A stretch of 64,000 nt of DNA from Dryas octopetala (lineage: Eukaryota; Streptophyta; Magnoliopsida; Rosales; Rosaceae). Position 1 is the stretch's first letter, and each line of letters starts with the position of its first letter. Made by a program: the position numbers and the translations under genes. The stretch spans positions 21,155,923 to 21,219,922 of the forward strand of contig OY992834.1 in assembly GCA_963921425.1 (NCBI GenBank). Direction: 5' to 3'. This document shows positions 44,381 to 55,270 of this stretch, one piece after another. Below the pieces are notes generated by a model, which was not told where the DNA came from, did not search any database, and worked only from the letters and a program-made list of their open reading frames with translations.

Positions 44381-45601
44381 CTAGGACTGAGAACTGGCAG
44401 CAGCAATAGCAGCATCTCGGTACCGGGCTTGCATGGCAAGTTCAAAGTCATCGTCGGGCTGAAAAGCGACTGAGCTTGTTGGCACTGGAGAATCGGTGGG
44501 GTCCATCCCTGGAGTGTCATCGGAATGATCAGGAATGTCAGCATGTGGATCACCATCCTCAGTATGGAGCCCATCAGAATAAGGAACTAAGGCAAAGGTA
44601 GCAAAATGAGCTGTGTGAGCTGCTAGTTGGGCCATGAGATCCGCAATAATAGCCGATTGACCTTTTACCTTTTCAAGAATGGCAGCGTTCGCTTGTTCAA
44701 GGGAAGGAGCTTGATCACCTCGTTTTTTACGAGCAAAAGTTTCACTGACCTTCATGACTGTCTTCGTATAGTCAGCCATAGGCTCAGCAAATGTATCCAG
44801 ACCAGCCACAGAAGAGACACCACTGCGGGCACAAAGGAGGTGGATAAGGAGAGGGAAAATGAGGGCACCCTTGTGGTCACTACCACTACCAATTGTCTTG
44901 GTCTGAATGTGTTCATAAATGATGAAACCAAAGGGAACAGGATCCTTATTCAGAATAGACATCATAACTTGAATTTGCTCCTCAGAAGGGTGCGAATTGT
45001 GGGAGGTAGGAATAATATTGTGACGCACAAAATCCCACAAAAACCTGTGAAAAGGTTTGAATTCGGACTTCTCTAGTAACACACCATCCTTTAGAGGGGC
45101 TGCAGGGTTAACATAAGCTACGGCCTGGAAGTGAGCAGCAGTATATGACCTAGAACGTTCTAAATATTGCAGATAATCAGAGTGGGTAGACTTTTTGAAC
45201 CCAAGAACCTGACAAATCTTACTAGGCCGAAAATAAACATCACAGTTGCGCACATAGACATTGAAACCAGTTCGGGCAATGCGACTTGGGAAATTCGCAT
45301 AAAATTCTTGAACTATGGTGAGGCTGTAGGAAGGAACTGTGTGAGGGAGGTCATTCAAGGTGGAGACTTGATAATCACAGAGGAAGGAGAAGACTTGACG
45401 AAAGAGATGGAGGTTGAAGTCCTCTAACCTGTAATGGCGCTCTGTGACCACAGATCGGGAAAGTACAACGCGAAAGAACCTTTTTGCCCACCGAGTTGTA
45501 AAACGATTCTGCCCATTGATGAAATCTTGAGTTGTTCCCAAAGTAGAAATTCTCTTGAGTGGCCAAATTCTAATCTCTTTTTGTGGATGAAACTTATTCA
45601 A
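44381..45601 (-). CDS. Env-position ORF of the copia element (left inverted arm)
   Basis: A 406-codon open frame on the minus strand, with a basic start, a conserved central part (VQEFYANFPSRIARTGFNVY.., residues about 96-250) like the 'putative plant transposon protein' domain of plant retroelement ORFs, an Ala-rich helical stretch (ANAAILEKVKGQSAIIADL) and an acidic tail. No signal peptide or clear membrane segment is seen, so an envelope role is not supported. Its first ~26 codons differ from those of the plus-strand frame at 46259, with identity beginning at DFINGQNRF. Part of a rearranged retroelement. Confidence 0.6.
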   Translation of the reverse strand: MNKFHPQKEIRIWPLKRISTLGTTQDFINGQNRFTTRWAKRFFRVVLSRSVVTERHYRLEDFNLHLFRQVFSFLCDYQVSTLNDLPHTVPSYSLTIVQEFYANFPSRIARTGFNVYVRNCDVYFRPSKICQVLGFKKSTHSDYLQYLERSRSYTAAHFQAVAYVNPAAPLKDGVLLEKSEFKPFHRFLWDFVRHNIIPTSHNSHPSEEQIQVMMSILNKDPVPFGFIIYEHIQTKTIGSGSDHKGALIFPLLIHLLCARSGVSSVAGLDTFAEPMADYTKTVMKVSETFARKKRGDQAPSLEQANAAILEKVKGQSAIIADLMAQLAAHTAHFATFALVPYSDGLHTEDGDPHADIPDHSDDTPGMDPTDSPVPTSSVAFQPDDDFELAMQARYRDAAIAAASSQS

Positions 45602-46258
45602 CCTCTTTGGTTGTATTTGACATTGTTTTCCATCTAGAACAAGTCTTGAATGCTAGCATTGACCTCCTTATATCCCAAATATGCTTATTTTCTTGCACAA
45701 AATTTGCAATCTTCATTTTCCATATCTATTAGAGTGTTGTCATTGGTGGTTAATGCATTTCAATTGTTTTTTGTTTTTGTCAAAATAAAACTCCTGAAGC
45801 ACATCTAACTCATAGATTTATTCCTTGTGTGTCATTGCCTCTAACTCTTTCAGGATTCCTCTATCTCTTTGTCAATCCACATGGCTGTTTTATGTTCCAG
45901 TATGCATTTTGTTCATTTTGACTAGCCTAACAATCGTCAAATACAATTAATTTCACAGAGCCATTCTGCACCTTGGATCACTGTTCATTAAGGGCTTTTC
46001 GGACATTTTTCTCATCTCTAGCAGCCATTATAATCCACGCGCCCCTCTTTTCCTTCAAATCCCTAAAAATTTCAGAATCTTCATCTTCTCTTCTCTTGCC
46101 GCGTCCATCTCTCTCTCCCTCTCGCGACTCACCTTCCCTCCTCGCTTGCAACTCGGTCTGCTCCTTCCCACTCGCGACTCGGTCTGTGTCGCGACTCGGC
46201 CTGCATTCTTCTTCTCGCGCTTCGATTTGCCAAATCTCCTGCTGTCGCACTTCTCACC
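45602..46258. other. Spacer with leader-like DNA between diverging ORFs
   Basis: It lies between the minus-strand ORF (45601 downwards) and a plus-strand ORF (46259 upwards). The right part (46070-46258) is CT-rich with repeated 'cgcgactcgg', like a plant 5' leader, and could hold an internal promoter. It is mirrored at 46824-47480. Confidence 0.55.
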
Positions 46259-46544
46259 ATGTCGGGCTCCACCATCATCCCCTCTCGCAGCCGTCAACGA
46301 CAATCCACGACGGATGACTGTGAGGAGCAAGATTTCATCAATGGGCAGAATCGTTTTACAACTCGGTGGGCAAAGAGGTTCTTTCGCGTTGTACTTTCCC
46401 GATCTGTGGTCACAGAGCGCCATTACAGGTTAGAGGACTTCAACCTCCATCTCTTTCGTCAAGTCTTCTCCTTCCTCTGTGATTATCAAGTCTCCACCTT
46501 GAATGACCTCCCTCACATAGTCCCTTCCTACAACCTCACCATAG
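46259..46544 (+). CDS. Start of a second env-position ORF, cut by the gap
   Basis: Reads MSGSTIIPSRSRQRQSTTDD.. and then the same DFINGQNRFTTRW.. sequence as the other copies until the N block. The minus strand on the far side of the gap (46823 downwards) shows the same start, so both frames run towards the gap. Confidence 0.6.
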
Positions 46545-46744
46545 NNNNNNNNNNNNNNNNNNNNNNNNNNNNNNNNNNNNNNNNNNNNNNNNNNNNNNNN
46601 NNNNNNNNNNNNNNNNNNNNNNNNNNNNNNNNNNNNNNNNNNNNNNNNNNNNNNNNNNNNNNNNNNNNNNNNNNNNNNNNNNNNNNNNNNNNNNNNNNNN
46701 NNNNNNNNNNNNNNNNNNNNNNNNNNNNNNNNNNNNNNNNNNNN
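46545..46744. other. Assembly gap (200 N) at the centre of the inverted repeat
   Basis: It is exactly 200 N, a nominal size. Mirror positions in the two arms sum to about 93,082 (93,100 outside a 17-bp indel), which puts the apparent symmetry point at the left edge of the gap. The true length is unknown. Confidence 0.98.
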
Positions 46745-49048
46745 TGAAATCTTGCTTCTCACAGTCATCCGTCGTGGATTGTCGTTGACGGCTGCGAGAG
46801 GGGATGATGGTGGAGCCCGACATGGTGAGAAGTGCGACAGCAGGAGATTTGGCAAATCGAAGCGCGAGAAGAAGAATGCAGGCCGAGTCGCGACACAGAC
46901 CGAGTCGCGAGTGGGAAGGAGCAGACCGAGTTGCGAGCGAGGAGGGAAGGTGAGTCGCGAGAGGGAGAGAGAGATGGACGCGGCAAGAGAAGAGAAGATG
47001 AAGATTCTGAAATTTTTAGGGATTTGAAGGAAAAGAGGGGCATGTGGATTATAATGGCTGCTAGAGATGAGAAAAATGTCCGAAAAGCCCTTAATGAACA
47101 GTGATCCAAGGTGCAGAATGGCTCTGTGAAATTAATTGTATTTGACGATTGTTAGGCTAGTCAAAATGAACAAAATGCGTACTGGAACATAAAACAGCCA
47201 TGAGGATTGACAAAGAGATAGAGGAATCCTGAAAGAGTTAGAGGCAATGACACACAAGGAATAAATCTATGAGTTAGATGTGCTTCAGGAGTTTTATTTT
47301 GACAAAAACAAAAAACAATTGAAATGCATTAACCACCAATGACAACACTCTAATAGATATGGAAAATGAAGATTGCAAATTTTGTGCAAGAAAATAAGCA
47401 TATTTGGGATATAGGGAGGTCAATGCTAGCATTCAAGACTTGTTCTAGATGGAAAATAATGTCAAAGACAACCAAAGAGGTTGAATAAGTTTCATCCACA
47501 AAAAGAGATTAGAATTTGGCCACTCAAGAGAATTTCTACTTTGGGAACAACTCAAGATTTCATCAATGGGCAGAATCGTTTTACAACTCGGTGGGCAAAG
47601 AGGTTCTTTCGCGTTGTACTTTCCCGATCTGTGGTCACAGAGCGCCATTACAGGTTAGAGGACTTCAACCTCCATCTCTTTCGTCAAGTCTTCTCCTTCC
47701 TCTGTGATTATCAAGTCTCCACCTTGAATGACCTCCCTCACACAGTCCCTTCCTACAACCTCACCATAGTTCAAGAATTTTATGCGAATTTCCCAAGTCG
47801 CATTGCCCGAACTGGTTTCAATGTCTATTTGCGCAACTGTGATGTTTATTTTCGGCCTAGTAAGATTTGTCAGGTTCTTGGGTTCAAAAAGTCTACCCAC
47901 TCTGATTATCTGCAATATTTAGAACGTTCTAGGTCATATACTGCTGCTCACTTCCAGGCCGTAGCTTATGTTAACCCTGCAGCCCCTCTAAAGGATGGTG
48001 TGTTACTAGAGAAGTCCGAATTCAAACCTTTTCACAGGTTTTTGTGGGATTTTGTGCGTCACAATATTATTCCTACCTCCCACAATTCGCACCCTTCTGA
48101 GGAGCAAATTCAAGTTATGATGTCTATTCTGAATAAGGATCCTGTTCCCTTAGGTTTCATCATTTATGAACACATTCAGAACAAGACAATTGGTAGTGGT
48201 AGTGACCACAAGGGTGCCCTCATTTTCCCTCTCGTTATCCACCTCCTTTGTGCCCGCAGTGGTGTCTCTTCTGTGGCTGGTCTGGATACATTTGCTGAGC
48301 CTATGGCTGACTATACGAAGACAGTCATGAAGGTCAGTGAAACTTTTGCTCGTTAAAAACGAGGTGATCAGGCTCCTTCCCTTGAACAAGCGAACGCTGC
48401 CCTTCTTGAAATGGTAAAAGGTCAATCGGCTATTATTGCGGATCTCATGGCCCAACTAGCAGCTCACACAGCTCATTTTGCTACCTTTGCCTTAGTTCCT
48501 TATTCTGATGGGCTCCATACTGAGGATGGTGATCCACATGCTGACATTCCTGATCATTCCGATGACACTTCAGGGATGGACCCCACCGATTCTCCAGTGC
48601 CAACAAGCTCAGTCGCTTTTCAGCCCGACGATGACTTTGAACTTGCCATGCAAGCCCGGTACCGAGATGCTGCTATTGCTGCTGCCAGTTCTCAGTCCTA
48701 GGGGGAGTTAGAATTTAGGGAGAGTTAGAATTTAGGGGGAGTTAGTCTTTTGTGGAAGTTACTTTTTAAGCATGTATTTTTCTCCAACTCTTTGTGTGCT
48801 CTTTAACTTCACTCTTATATTTGCATGTATGTCCTTTTGTCTTTCCATGACAAAAAGGGGGAGAATGTATTTGTTTAATCTACATTGCTTGCTGTGTTTA
48901 AATTGCATTGGTTGCTGTACTATCATATTTTGTGTTGTGCAAGTACTTCTTCTTGCAGGTACATTATAACATAGTGTTGGGCTGAGTGTTGAGAGTCTTG
49001 TGAGGTGAATGGGTTGATGTTTTGTCAAGGAAAGCCAAAGGGGGAGAT
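46745..49048 (+). repeat. Right arm of the inverted repeat
   Basis: Collinear with the reverse complement of 44034-46337 apart from a 17-bp tandem duplication near 48715-48735 and scattered single differences. It holds a partial minus-strand ORF start next to the gap, the spacer, a plus-strand copy of the env-position ORF (47481-48701, broken, about one interruption) and the pre-LTR spacer with purine tract. Confidence 0.9.
47481..48701 (+). pseudogene. Env-position ORF of the copia element (right arm, broken)
   Basis: The same protein as at 44381-45601 with a handful of residue differences. This copy is interrupted about once and is followed by the purine tract and 3' LTR in the natural order, so it is the copy in original orientation. 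Confidence 0.75.
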
Positions 49049-50714
49049 TGTTAGTTTCTAGGATTTGTTATATTGGCTATTTTCCTTGTCAAAACTATTG
49101 TATTTAATTTTATTAATCTCTCACAAGCTCTAGGCTAGATTAAGGACAAGTTCAGCTGTATTGAAGAAGTCAAGAATGAACAAAGACTCAAGGTATACTG
49201 CACTTCATTCAATTCATGAAAATATCAGTTTTGTGTCCATTTGACTAGTCATAAAGAACAATGTTTTTCACGTACAGTGGTTGATACAGTGACAGACACT
49301 GCAGTGGGGCCATTTCGGGTTTTTCTTTTAAAGCCCATTTCATTGAAAGCCCATTCTCTGTTTTTTACTAAACATACATGTGCATTGCACATGACTTGGT
49401 TCCCCGAATGTATCAATCAATTCTGATTGCATCTTAGTCATTCACGCCACACACTCACACACACATCAGCACTATTCATCATCTTCTCCAATTCTGATTT
49501 TTGCAAAATAAAGCAAAATTCCTTTTTACAGCTTCTCATTCCTATCCTTAGTAATACTAGGATACCCCTCTAGGACAAAGAGAATATGCCTTTTATTCGT
49601 CTCTTGTGGACAACCATTGATTGGCTTCGACGTGGCTCGGGCAAACACGGAATTGGTGTGTGTGTGTGTGTACGGGTATATGAGGTACTCTGTTCAGATC
49701 TTTTGGCGTGGGTCTATGAGCATTTTCAGTGTGTATTTTTCGGGTTTTATGCCTGGGTATTTTTCAGGTTAAGTGCTCATCTTTAACAATTCAGAAAATG
49801 TTCTTTTAATTCTTAAAAAATCAAAAAGATTTTCTGAAGTTGTTTTGTTTCATCTAAAATTCTAAAATGGGTTTGAGTGTTTAAATCTTTTCATATATTC
49901 TTCAAACACATTCATTTTAGATTTTAGTTGAAGGATTCAATATCAACCTTTTCATGCCTCTAGCTTGAGAAGGTTGATCTTTTTTTTTTAACGAATCCAA
50001 CATTGGCATATCATGTTCATACATTGATGAATCTACTGGGCTTGGTGTGAATTGGTGCCATGGGTTGATGAGCTTGGAGTTGGAGCTGCCTTCTTCATGA
50101 ATGACCGATTGCCTTGCTTATGGAAGTTGCACAAAGGGGTAAGAAAGCTGCCACTTAGTCTAGGATTTAGTGATTGAGCTTGTGTGCTGTGTGCTCCCTT
50201 TGTATTGAACTTCTTCTTTAGTGGATTGCTTGGTCAGCTGGAAAGACCCCCAGTTTTTAACCGTTAGTGGTTTTCTGGGTGAACAATTGTGTGGCTTGTT
50301 TGTGATCTGTTTTCCTATGTGTTGCTGATTATTGATTCGAAAATTTCTTCACAAGATCATACACTTCACTTTAGCATGTTAACTTAGACCATGAATGCTA
50401 AATGAGAGTTTGTTAAATCTGTCCACACACCACTTTAGTTGTTGATAGCACTGGGATGCCTACATTGATGGATCCTTTGAGTGCATAGGGTGTCACTCAA
50501 TTCCCTGGTGTGTTCTGACTTTGTGGCATTTACTGAAGTTGATTTGATTTTACAAGTAAATCTGGAGGTTCAGATTTTAGTTACTGGATCGTCAGAGTTG
50601 TGTCTGTTTGACTAGTTCATGAATGATCATATAAAATTAAAATTGGGGTCCGATCACTGAAAGTGAATTTAATCAAGTTAATTAAGTGAATAGATCACCT
50701 AAATTAAACTTTCA
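49049..50714 (+). repeat. 3' LTR (1,666 bp)
   Basis: Matches the 5' LTR along its length and lacks the MITE. It ends aactttca, followed by the target duplication taact. Confidence 0.9.
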
Positions 50715-50719
50715 TAACT

Positions 50720-51593
50720 TAAGGCAATCGCTTGCAGTGTATATGGTCTCCTTCTCTTACTTTCAATTCAAATCTATCTCTTCTCTTTCAATTTCAAATC
50801 AAAATGCAGTCTCTCTCTGCGCACGACAAGCTTTCCTCCTTTTCGCCAGATTTGGACACTTGGTGGTGGTGGTCGTCTTCGCTTATTTGGGGTGGTGGTC
50901 GTTGTCTTGTCCGGTTGCTGTGAATTTGATGTTCTTTGCGTCGTCTCCTTTGTAATGGTTTTGCAAAGTTGGGTTCTGTTTAAAATTGGGATTTTGCATT
51001 TCGGGTTTTGCATGTTTGGGCTCTGTTTAAAATTGAGGTCTTTGGATTTTCACTGTGGTTTGCAAAATTATTTTGAATATGCTCTTTTGGTTGATTGGTG
51101 TGGTCTAGTGATATTGGTTGATTTGGTTTATGGATCACTCATACACTCTTATGTTAGTGTTGTCTGAAGTCTTGATTGAAGGTTACCATTTTGTTGGGAC
51201 GAAAAGACAATTGCAACATTAAACTTGTCGAAACAACCTATTGTTTGATAATTACGATTGAACTTACAACCACGAAGTTAAATATCTCAAAAGCTATTTT
51301 GGTTACCTTTTATGCCCATTATTTTTCTAGGAAGGCCTGTGTCTTGCTAGACGTATTATTTTTTGTGCAATAGTGTAACACTTTGTGAACATAAAGCCGT
51401 ATAGAACTTTATATGACTTGAAATATTAATGTTTTTGTTTCCATGTTCATATGTGAAATTATTTTAAACTAATCATATTCACATATAACTAAACTAAGCA
51501 TGCACTTCAATTACTAATAAATTACCATCATTCAAATTTTTGTTGCAATAATTTTCTTATCTTATTTGAAGGAACCCATCAATGAAAATTCTA
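50720..51593. other. Flank of the copia insertion, no gene supported
   Basis: It starts with a CT-rich leader-like stretch (50750-50830) and short open frames (for example 50804: MQSLSAHDKLSSFSPDLDTW..) with no recognised domain. It may belong to the same interrupted transcript as 39491-40232. 51170-51590 is AT-rich. Confidence 0.3.
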
Positions 51594-52350
51594 TTGATAG
51601 TTTATATTAGGTGATTTAACTATCTAATTAACTTGACTAAAATCACAGTCAGTAATCAAACTTCAATTTTTGTTTACGTGATGACTCAGGGACTAATCAA
51701 ACAGACTTAAATATGAATTTACAGATTGACACATGTAAAACAAAATACAACTTTTGTAATCAACACAAATCAAACACATCAAAGGATTAAGTGATAACCT
51801 ATACACTCAGAGGACCCATCACAGTATGTATCCCAGTGTTATCCACAATTATAGTGATGTGTGATTAACTAAATAGTTTAATATGACATATAACAATATC
51901 AAATATAAATATTTAAGGCAGATTTGTGTTTAAAAATTTAGTAAGTCGGTAAACATTAAGACACAGAATGAAGATGAAGGCACACAAGATTTTCACCCAG
52001 AAAAATCACAAAGGGTAAAACCTGAGAGTCTTTTTTAGCAAACCGGGCAATCCACTATATACGAAGTTCAGTACAAAAGTAACAGACAACACAAGCTCAA
52101 TCACTAAGTCGTAAACTAAGTGACAGCTTCTTACCCTTTGTGCAACTTCCAAAAGTTAGGCAATCAGTCAATCATGAAGAAGGCAGCTCAATCTCCAAGC
52201 TCATCAACTCATGACAACGATTCATACCAAGTACATCAGATTCTTCAATGTATGAACATGAAATGCAGATTTAGATTCTTTAAAAATCAACATTCTCAAG
52301 CTAAAGACATGAAAAAGCTAATGGAGAATCCTAGATCTAAAATCTAAATG
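51594..52350 (-). mobile_element. Diverged LTR relic, inverted, related to the copia LTR
   Basis: The minus strand matches the second half of the LTR above in order (the terminal 'aatttaatcaagttaattaa'-like end first, then 'cttagtgattgagcttgtgt' and 'gttgcacaaaggggtaagaa'-like blocks), but with many differences, so it is older. It breaks off at 'aaatctaaatga' and meets the FAR1-like sequence directly. Confidence 0.7.
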
Positions 52351-54271
52351 ATAGTGTTTATAGGCGAAAGTGCCGAGAAGTACATAAACTCACCGAATAA
52401 GAAGCGATGTCCCAGGGGCATCACAACAGTTAATTGTCCAGCAGCATTCCGCATTGGGTTATGTAGGAAAAGTGATTGTTGTATTGTGAAGAAATTCTGT
52501 GTGGAACACAACCACCCACTTGCAACGCCACGTGAGGCTCCTCTAATGCAATCACACCGCTCTATCCCGAACGGCGATCTTTTCCAAGCCATTTCAATGT
52601 GAGGTGTATCAATTAGGACTTGCCAAATATACGAGGACATGGTCGACCGAGCAGGAGGGTACCGTAATGTTGGTTACACGATCAAGGATTTGTACAATAA
52701 GGTAAATTGTAAGCGCCGAGAAATCCTTTTTGAGGGTGACATTGAAGCTGCACTTGCATACTTAAGTGGGAAAGTCGATAGTGACCCCGAATTATATTGT
52801 AAGTTTAGTGTGGACGATGGAAACAAGTTGGTAAACTTGTTTTGGAGATGTTGTGCTGTTTGATAGCACTTACAAGACAAATTACTATGAGAAGCCTCTA
52901 GTGTTGTTTCATCTATCAAGTACTATTTTTGGATGTGCGATCCTTGGGGACGAGACCAAGGAGACATACACGTGGTTGTTGGAGACCTTCGTATTTTCCA
53001 TGAGGGACAAGCGGCCTGAGTCGGTAATTACTGATGGAGACCTTGCTATGCGCAATGCCATAGATGCAGTTCTTCACGGAGTTCCACATCATCTGTGTGG
53101 ATGGCACATCACGAAGAGTTTAGCACAAAATTTGAAAGACAAACTTGATTCAGGCTTTCAAGCGATGTCTGTGGGCCACCTTAAGCCCCCCTGAGTTTGA
53201 AATGCGGTGGACGAGCATGGTTGAAGAATTTGGTGAATCAGAGTGGTTGAAGAATATGTATAAGATTCGTTTCAAATGGGCCAAAGGATATTGTAGACAT
53301 CATTTTTGGGGTAGAATGCGTAGCACGCAACGGTGTGAGGGCATGAACAGATTTGTCAAGGACTTTCTCAAAAGTGGTCTGAAGTTGTTTAAAGTTATCC
53401 CAGCTATTGACAGGGGTCTGGCACGCTCGAGGAATTCACATGTGTTTGAAGATTTTCAGATGAAGAATTCGAAATAGGTGCTGACAACTCATCTTAATGC
53501 ATTGGAGCGGCATGCAGCAAACTTGTACACCGACAAAGTGTTCAGGTTAGTAAGGGAGGAGATAAATAAAGTTGCTTCACTTGTGACCGCGCAGCCTGTA
53601 CCATTTGGGAAAAGTCGCATGTATGTAATTCATACATACGGTGAAGAACATGTTCAGTTCAAAGTTTTATTCCACCATATCAAAGGTATCTTAGAAATAA
53701 ATTGCACATGCAATCTCCTTAAATCACAGGGCTTTCCAAGTTGCCATGTTATTAATGTCATGAAGTATGAGAATTTGAAAGAGTTTCCAGAATCTCTCAT
53801 TCTTAAGAGATGGACAACGTCAGCGAAGGAATCAACTTCTGGTATCCCACTGCCCGACAACATTGTTCCCGACAAAGCACGAGAATTAGCGAAGTACAGT
53901 TATTTGGTACAAGTTGCAACAAACTGTGTTTCCTGGCTTCCAGAACAGAGGAAGGTTTCAATTTGTTGAATAATGAATTAAGTAGGTTAGCACCATTGTT
54001 AGAAGGGTTTGGGAAGCAAGAAGGAGATATCAACCTTCGCTTCTGTCGAAATGCTGCTCGACCAAACAACATTGTTAGAGATCCAAACATCGTGAGGACC
54101 AAGGGAACCCAAGACACAGGAGGCAAACGGGGAGGCAATGGAAGAAAATGCGGTACATGTGATGCATTTGGTCATGACAGGCGCAAATGTCCCCAGAGTA
54201 AGGAACACCGTAGAGGAAATAAGAATCGAAATGGCTGCAGGAAGATTGAAAGTGACGGCGATGCGGAGTAG
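52351..54271 (+). pseudogene. FAR1-like Mutator-type transposase (broken)
   Basis: Domains in order: a FAR1-type DNA-binding end (CPAAFRIGLCRK..CVEHNHPLATPREAPL, 52410-52550); a MULE transposase core (FDSTYKTNYYEKPLVLFH.. to ESVITDGDLAMRNAID..HHLCGWHITKSLAQNL, 52860-53130); a SWIM zinc finger (INCTCNLLKSQGFPSCHVINVM, about 53700-53765); and a terminal CCHC knuckle (CGTCDAFGHDRRKC, 54155-54200). Intact relatives are FAR1-RELATED SEQUENCE/FHY3 proteins of about 650-850 residues, transposase-derived regulators or true transposases. Here the frame is cut by stops near 52600 and 53475 and shifts near 52860, 53190 and 53935. The stretch between NLFW and FDSTYK, which normally carries more sequence, is shortened. 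It is a dead copy. Confidence 0.8.
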
Positions 54272-54449
54272 CAGCAGGTTGAGCCGCAGATGCAAAGTTT
54301 CGTCTTGAACACTTGAAAGTCCCATAACAAAAAATTATTATGTATTGCTAATATTTATTTGTAGCAGGATGAGCCTCAGATGTACACTGTCGTCTGGAAC
54401 ACTTTTATGTCCCATAACAAACAATTATTATGTAGAGCTATTATTTATT
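54271..54449 (+). repeat. 90-bp tandem duplication at the 3' end of the FAR1-like copy
   Basis: Two copies with period 90 (54271 and 54361), sharing 'gcagatg..', 'ttcgtcttgaacactt'-like and 'gtcccataacaaa..attattatgta' blocks. Confidence 0.7.
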
Positions 54450-54832
54450 TTTAATGTGAAATTAATTTAGATTGTAATTGTTCCTGAATGTAAATGTTTG
54501 ATTCTGACATTGCTTGTTTATTAAGTAAAAACTATTACAAGAACCAATTAAATTTATAGTCTTTATGAAACTAGACAAACTCACATCTCCACAATCTAGC
54601 TAAGTACATGTAGGGAATCAAATTGTAAAGGAAATGAGATAAAAGGATTTCACCAAAATATGTTAGTAGGACACACTTACTGTCTAAATGTATAAACATA
54701 AACTTAGACTTAAATTATAGCCCACCCAAGTATGATACAATGTTATGCAATGTCAATCCATTATAGCCTGATGTGCAATTGCTATATTAAAGTATTCGTT
54801 TGACACCCCTGTTTGACAATCATAGTTGGACA
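54450..54832. repeat. 3' flank including repeat copy R1 (54747-54838)
   Basis: 54747-54838 recurs at 59576-59664 in the same orientation: 'aatgtcaatccatt', 'atgtgcaattgctatat', 'gtttgacacccctgtttgac', 'gacatgcaatc'. The remaining sequence is AT-rich, with no gene. Confidence 0.7.
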
Positions 54833-55270
54833 TGCAATCCTAAACCCTAAACCCTAAACCCTAAACCCTAAACCCTAAACCTTATACCCTATACCAAATA
54901 CCCTATTACCCTAAACCCTAAACCCTACACCCTAAATCCTTTACCCGAAACCCTAATACCCCATAAAAACATCATATACCCTAATACCCTAATATCCCAT
55001 ACCATAATACCCTAAACCCTAGTGTGTTCTTTTAAATTTTTAATCCTATAACTTACCATATACCCTATACCCTATACCCTAAGACTATAATTCATAGTTG
55101 GTAACTTGGTATATAACTATAGAAATTTTTAGGATATGGTAGATACTATACCCTATACCCTCTACCCCAAGGTCTAGGATTACCCTCTACCCCAAGGTCT
55201 AGGATATGATATATACTTATTATTAGGGTATAGGGTGTTCTTATGGAGTTTAGGGTTTATTAAATAGATC
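54833..55270. repeat. Interstitial telomere-like tract
   Basis: About six perfect AAACCCT units (54840-54880) followed by decaying 'accctatacc' and 'taccctaatacc' variants. Plant telomeres are (TTTAGGG)n, read here on the C-rich strand. Its position directly after repeat R1 suggests it is part of, or inserted into, a transposable element end and not a chromosome fusion. Confidence 0.85.

Larger units (their letters stand above)
40233..50714 (+). mobile_element. Ty1/copia element, SIRE/Maximus type, internally rearranged
   Basis: 5' LTR 40233-42298 and 3' LTR 49049-50714 begin TGTTAG and end TTTCA. The flanking 5-mers are taatt (40228-40232) and taact (50715-50719), a near-perfect target duplication. 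A primer-binding site complementary to initiator-Met tRNA (tggtatcagagc, 42301-42312) and a purine tract (aaagccaaagggggagat) lie at the expected places. Inside are a gag ORF and copies of a second ORF in the env-like position; no protease, integrase, reverse transcriptase or RNase H is seen. The inner part is an inverted duplication around an assembly gap. By eye the LTRs are about 97-98% alike, so insertion is recent, perhaps around one to two million years. It is broken and cannot be autonomous. Confidence 0.85.

Noticed and set aside
44381-45601. True viral envelope protein
   Set aside because: The ORF is in the env position but shows no signal peptide, fusion peptide or clear membrane anchor; it matches the plant retroelement ORF type instead.
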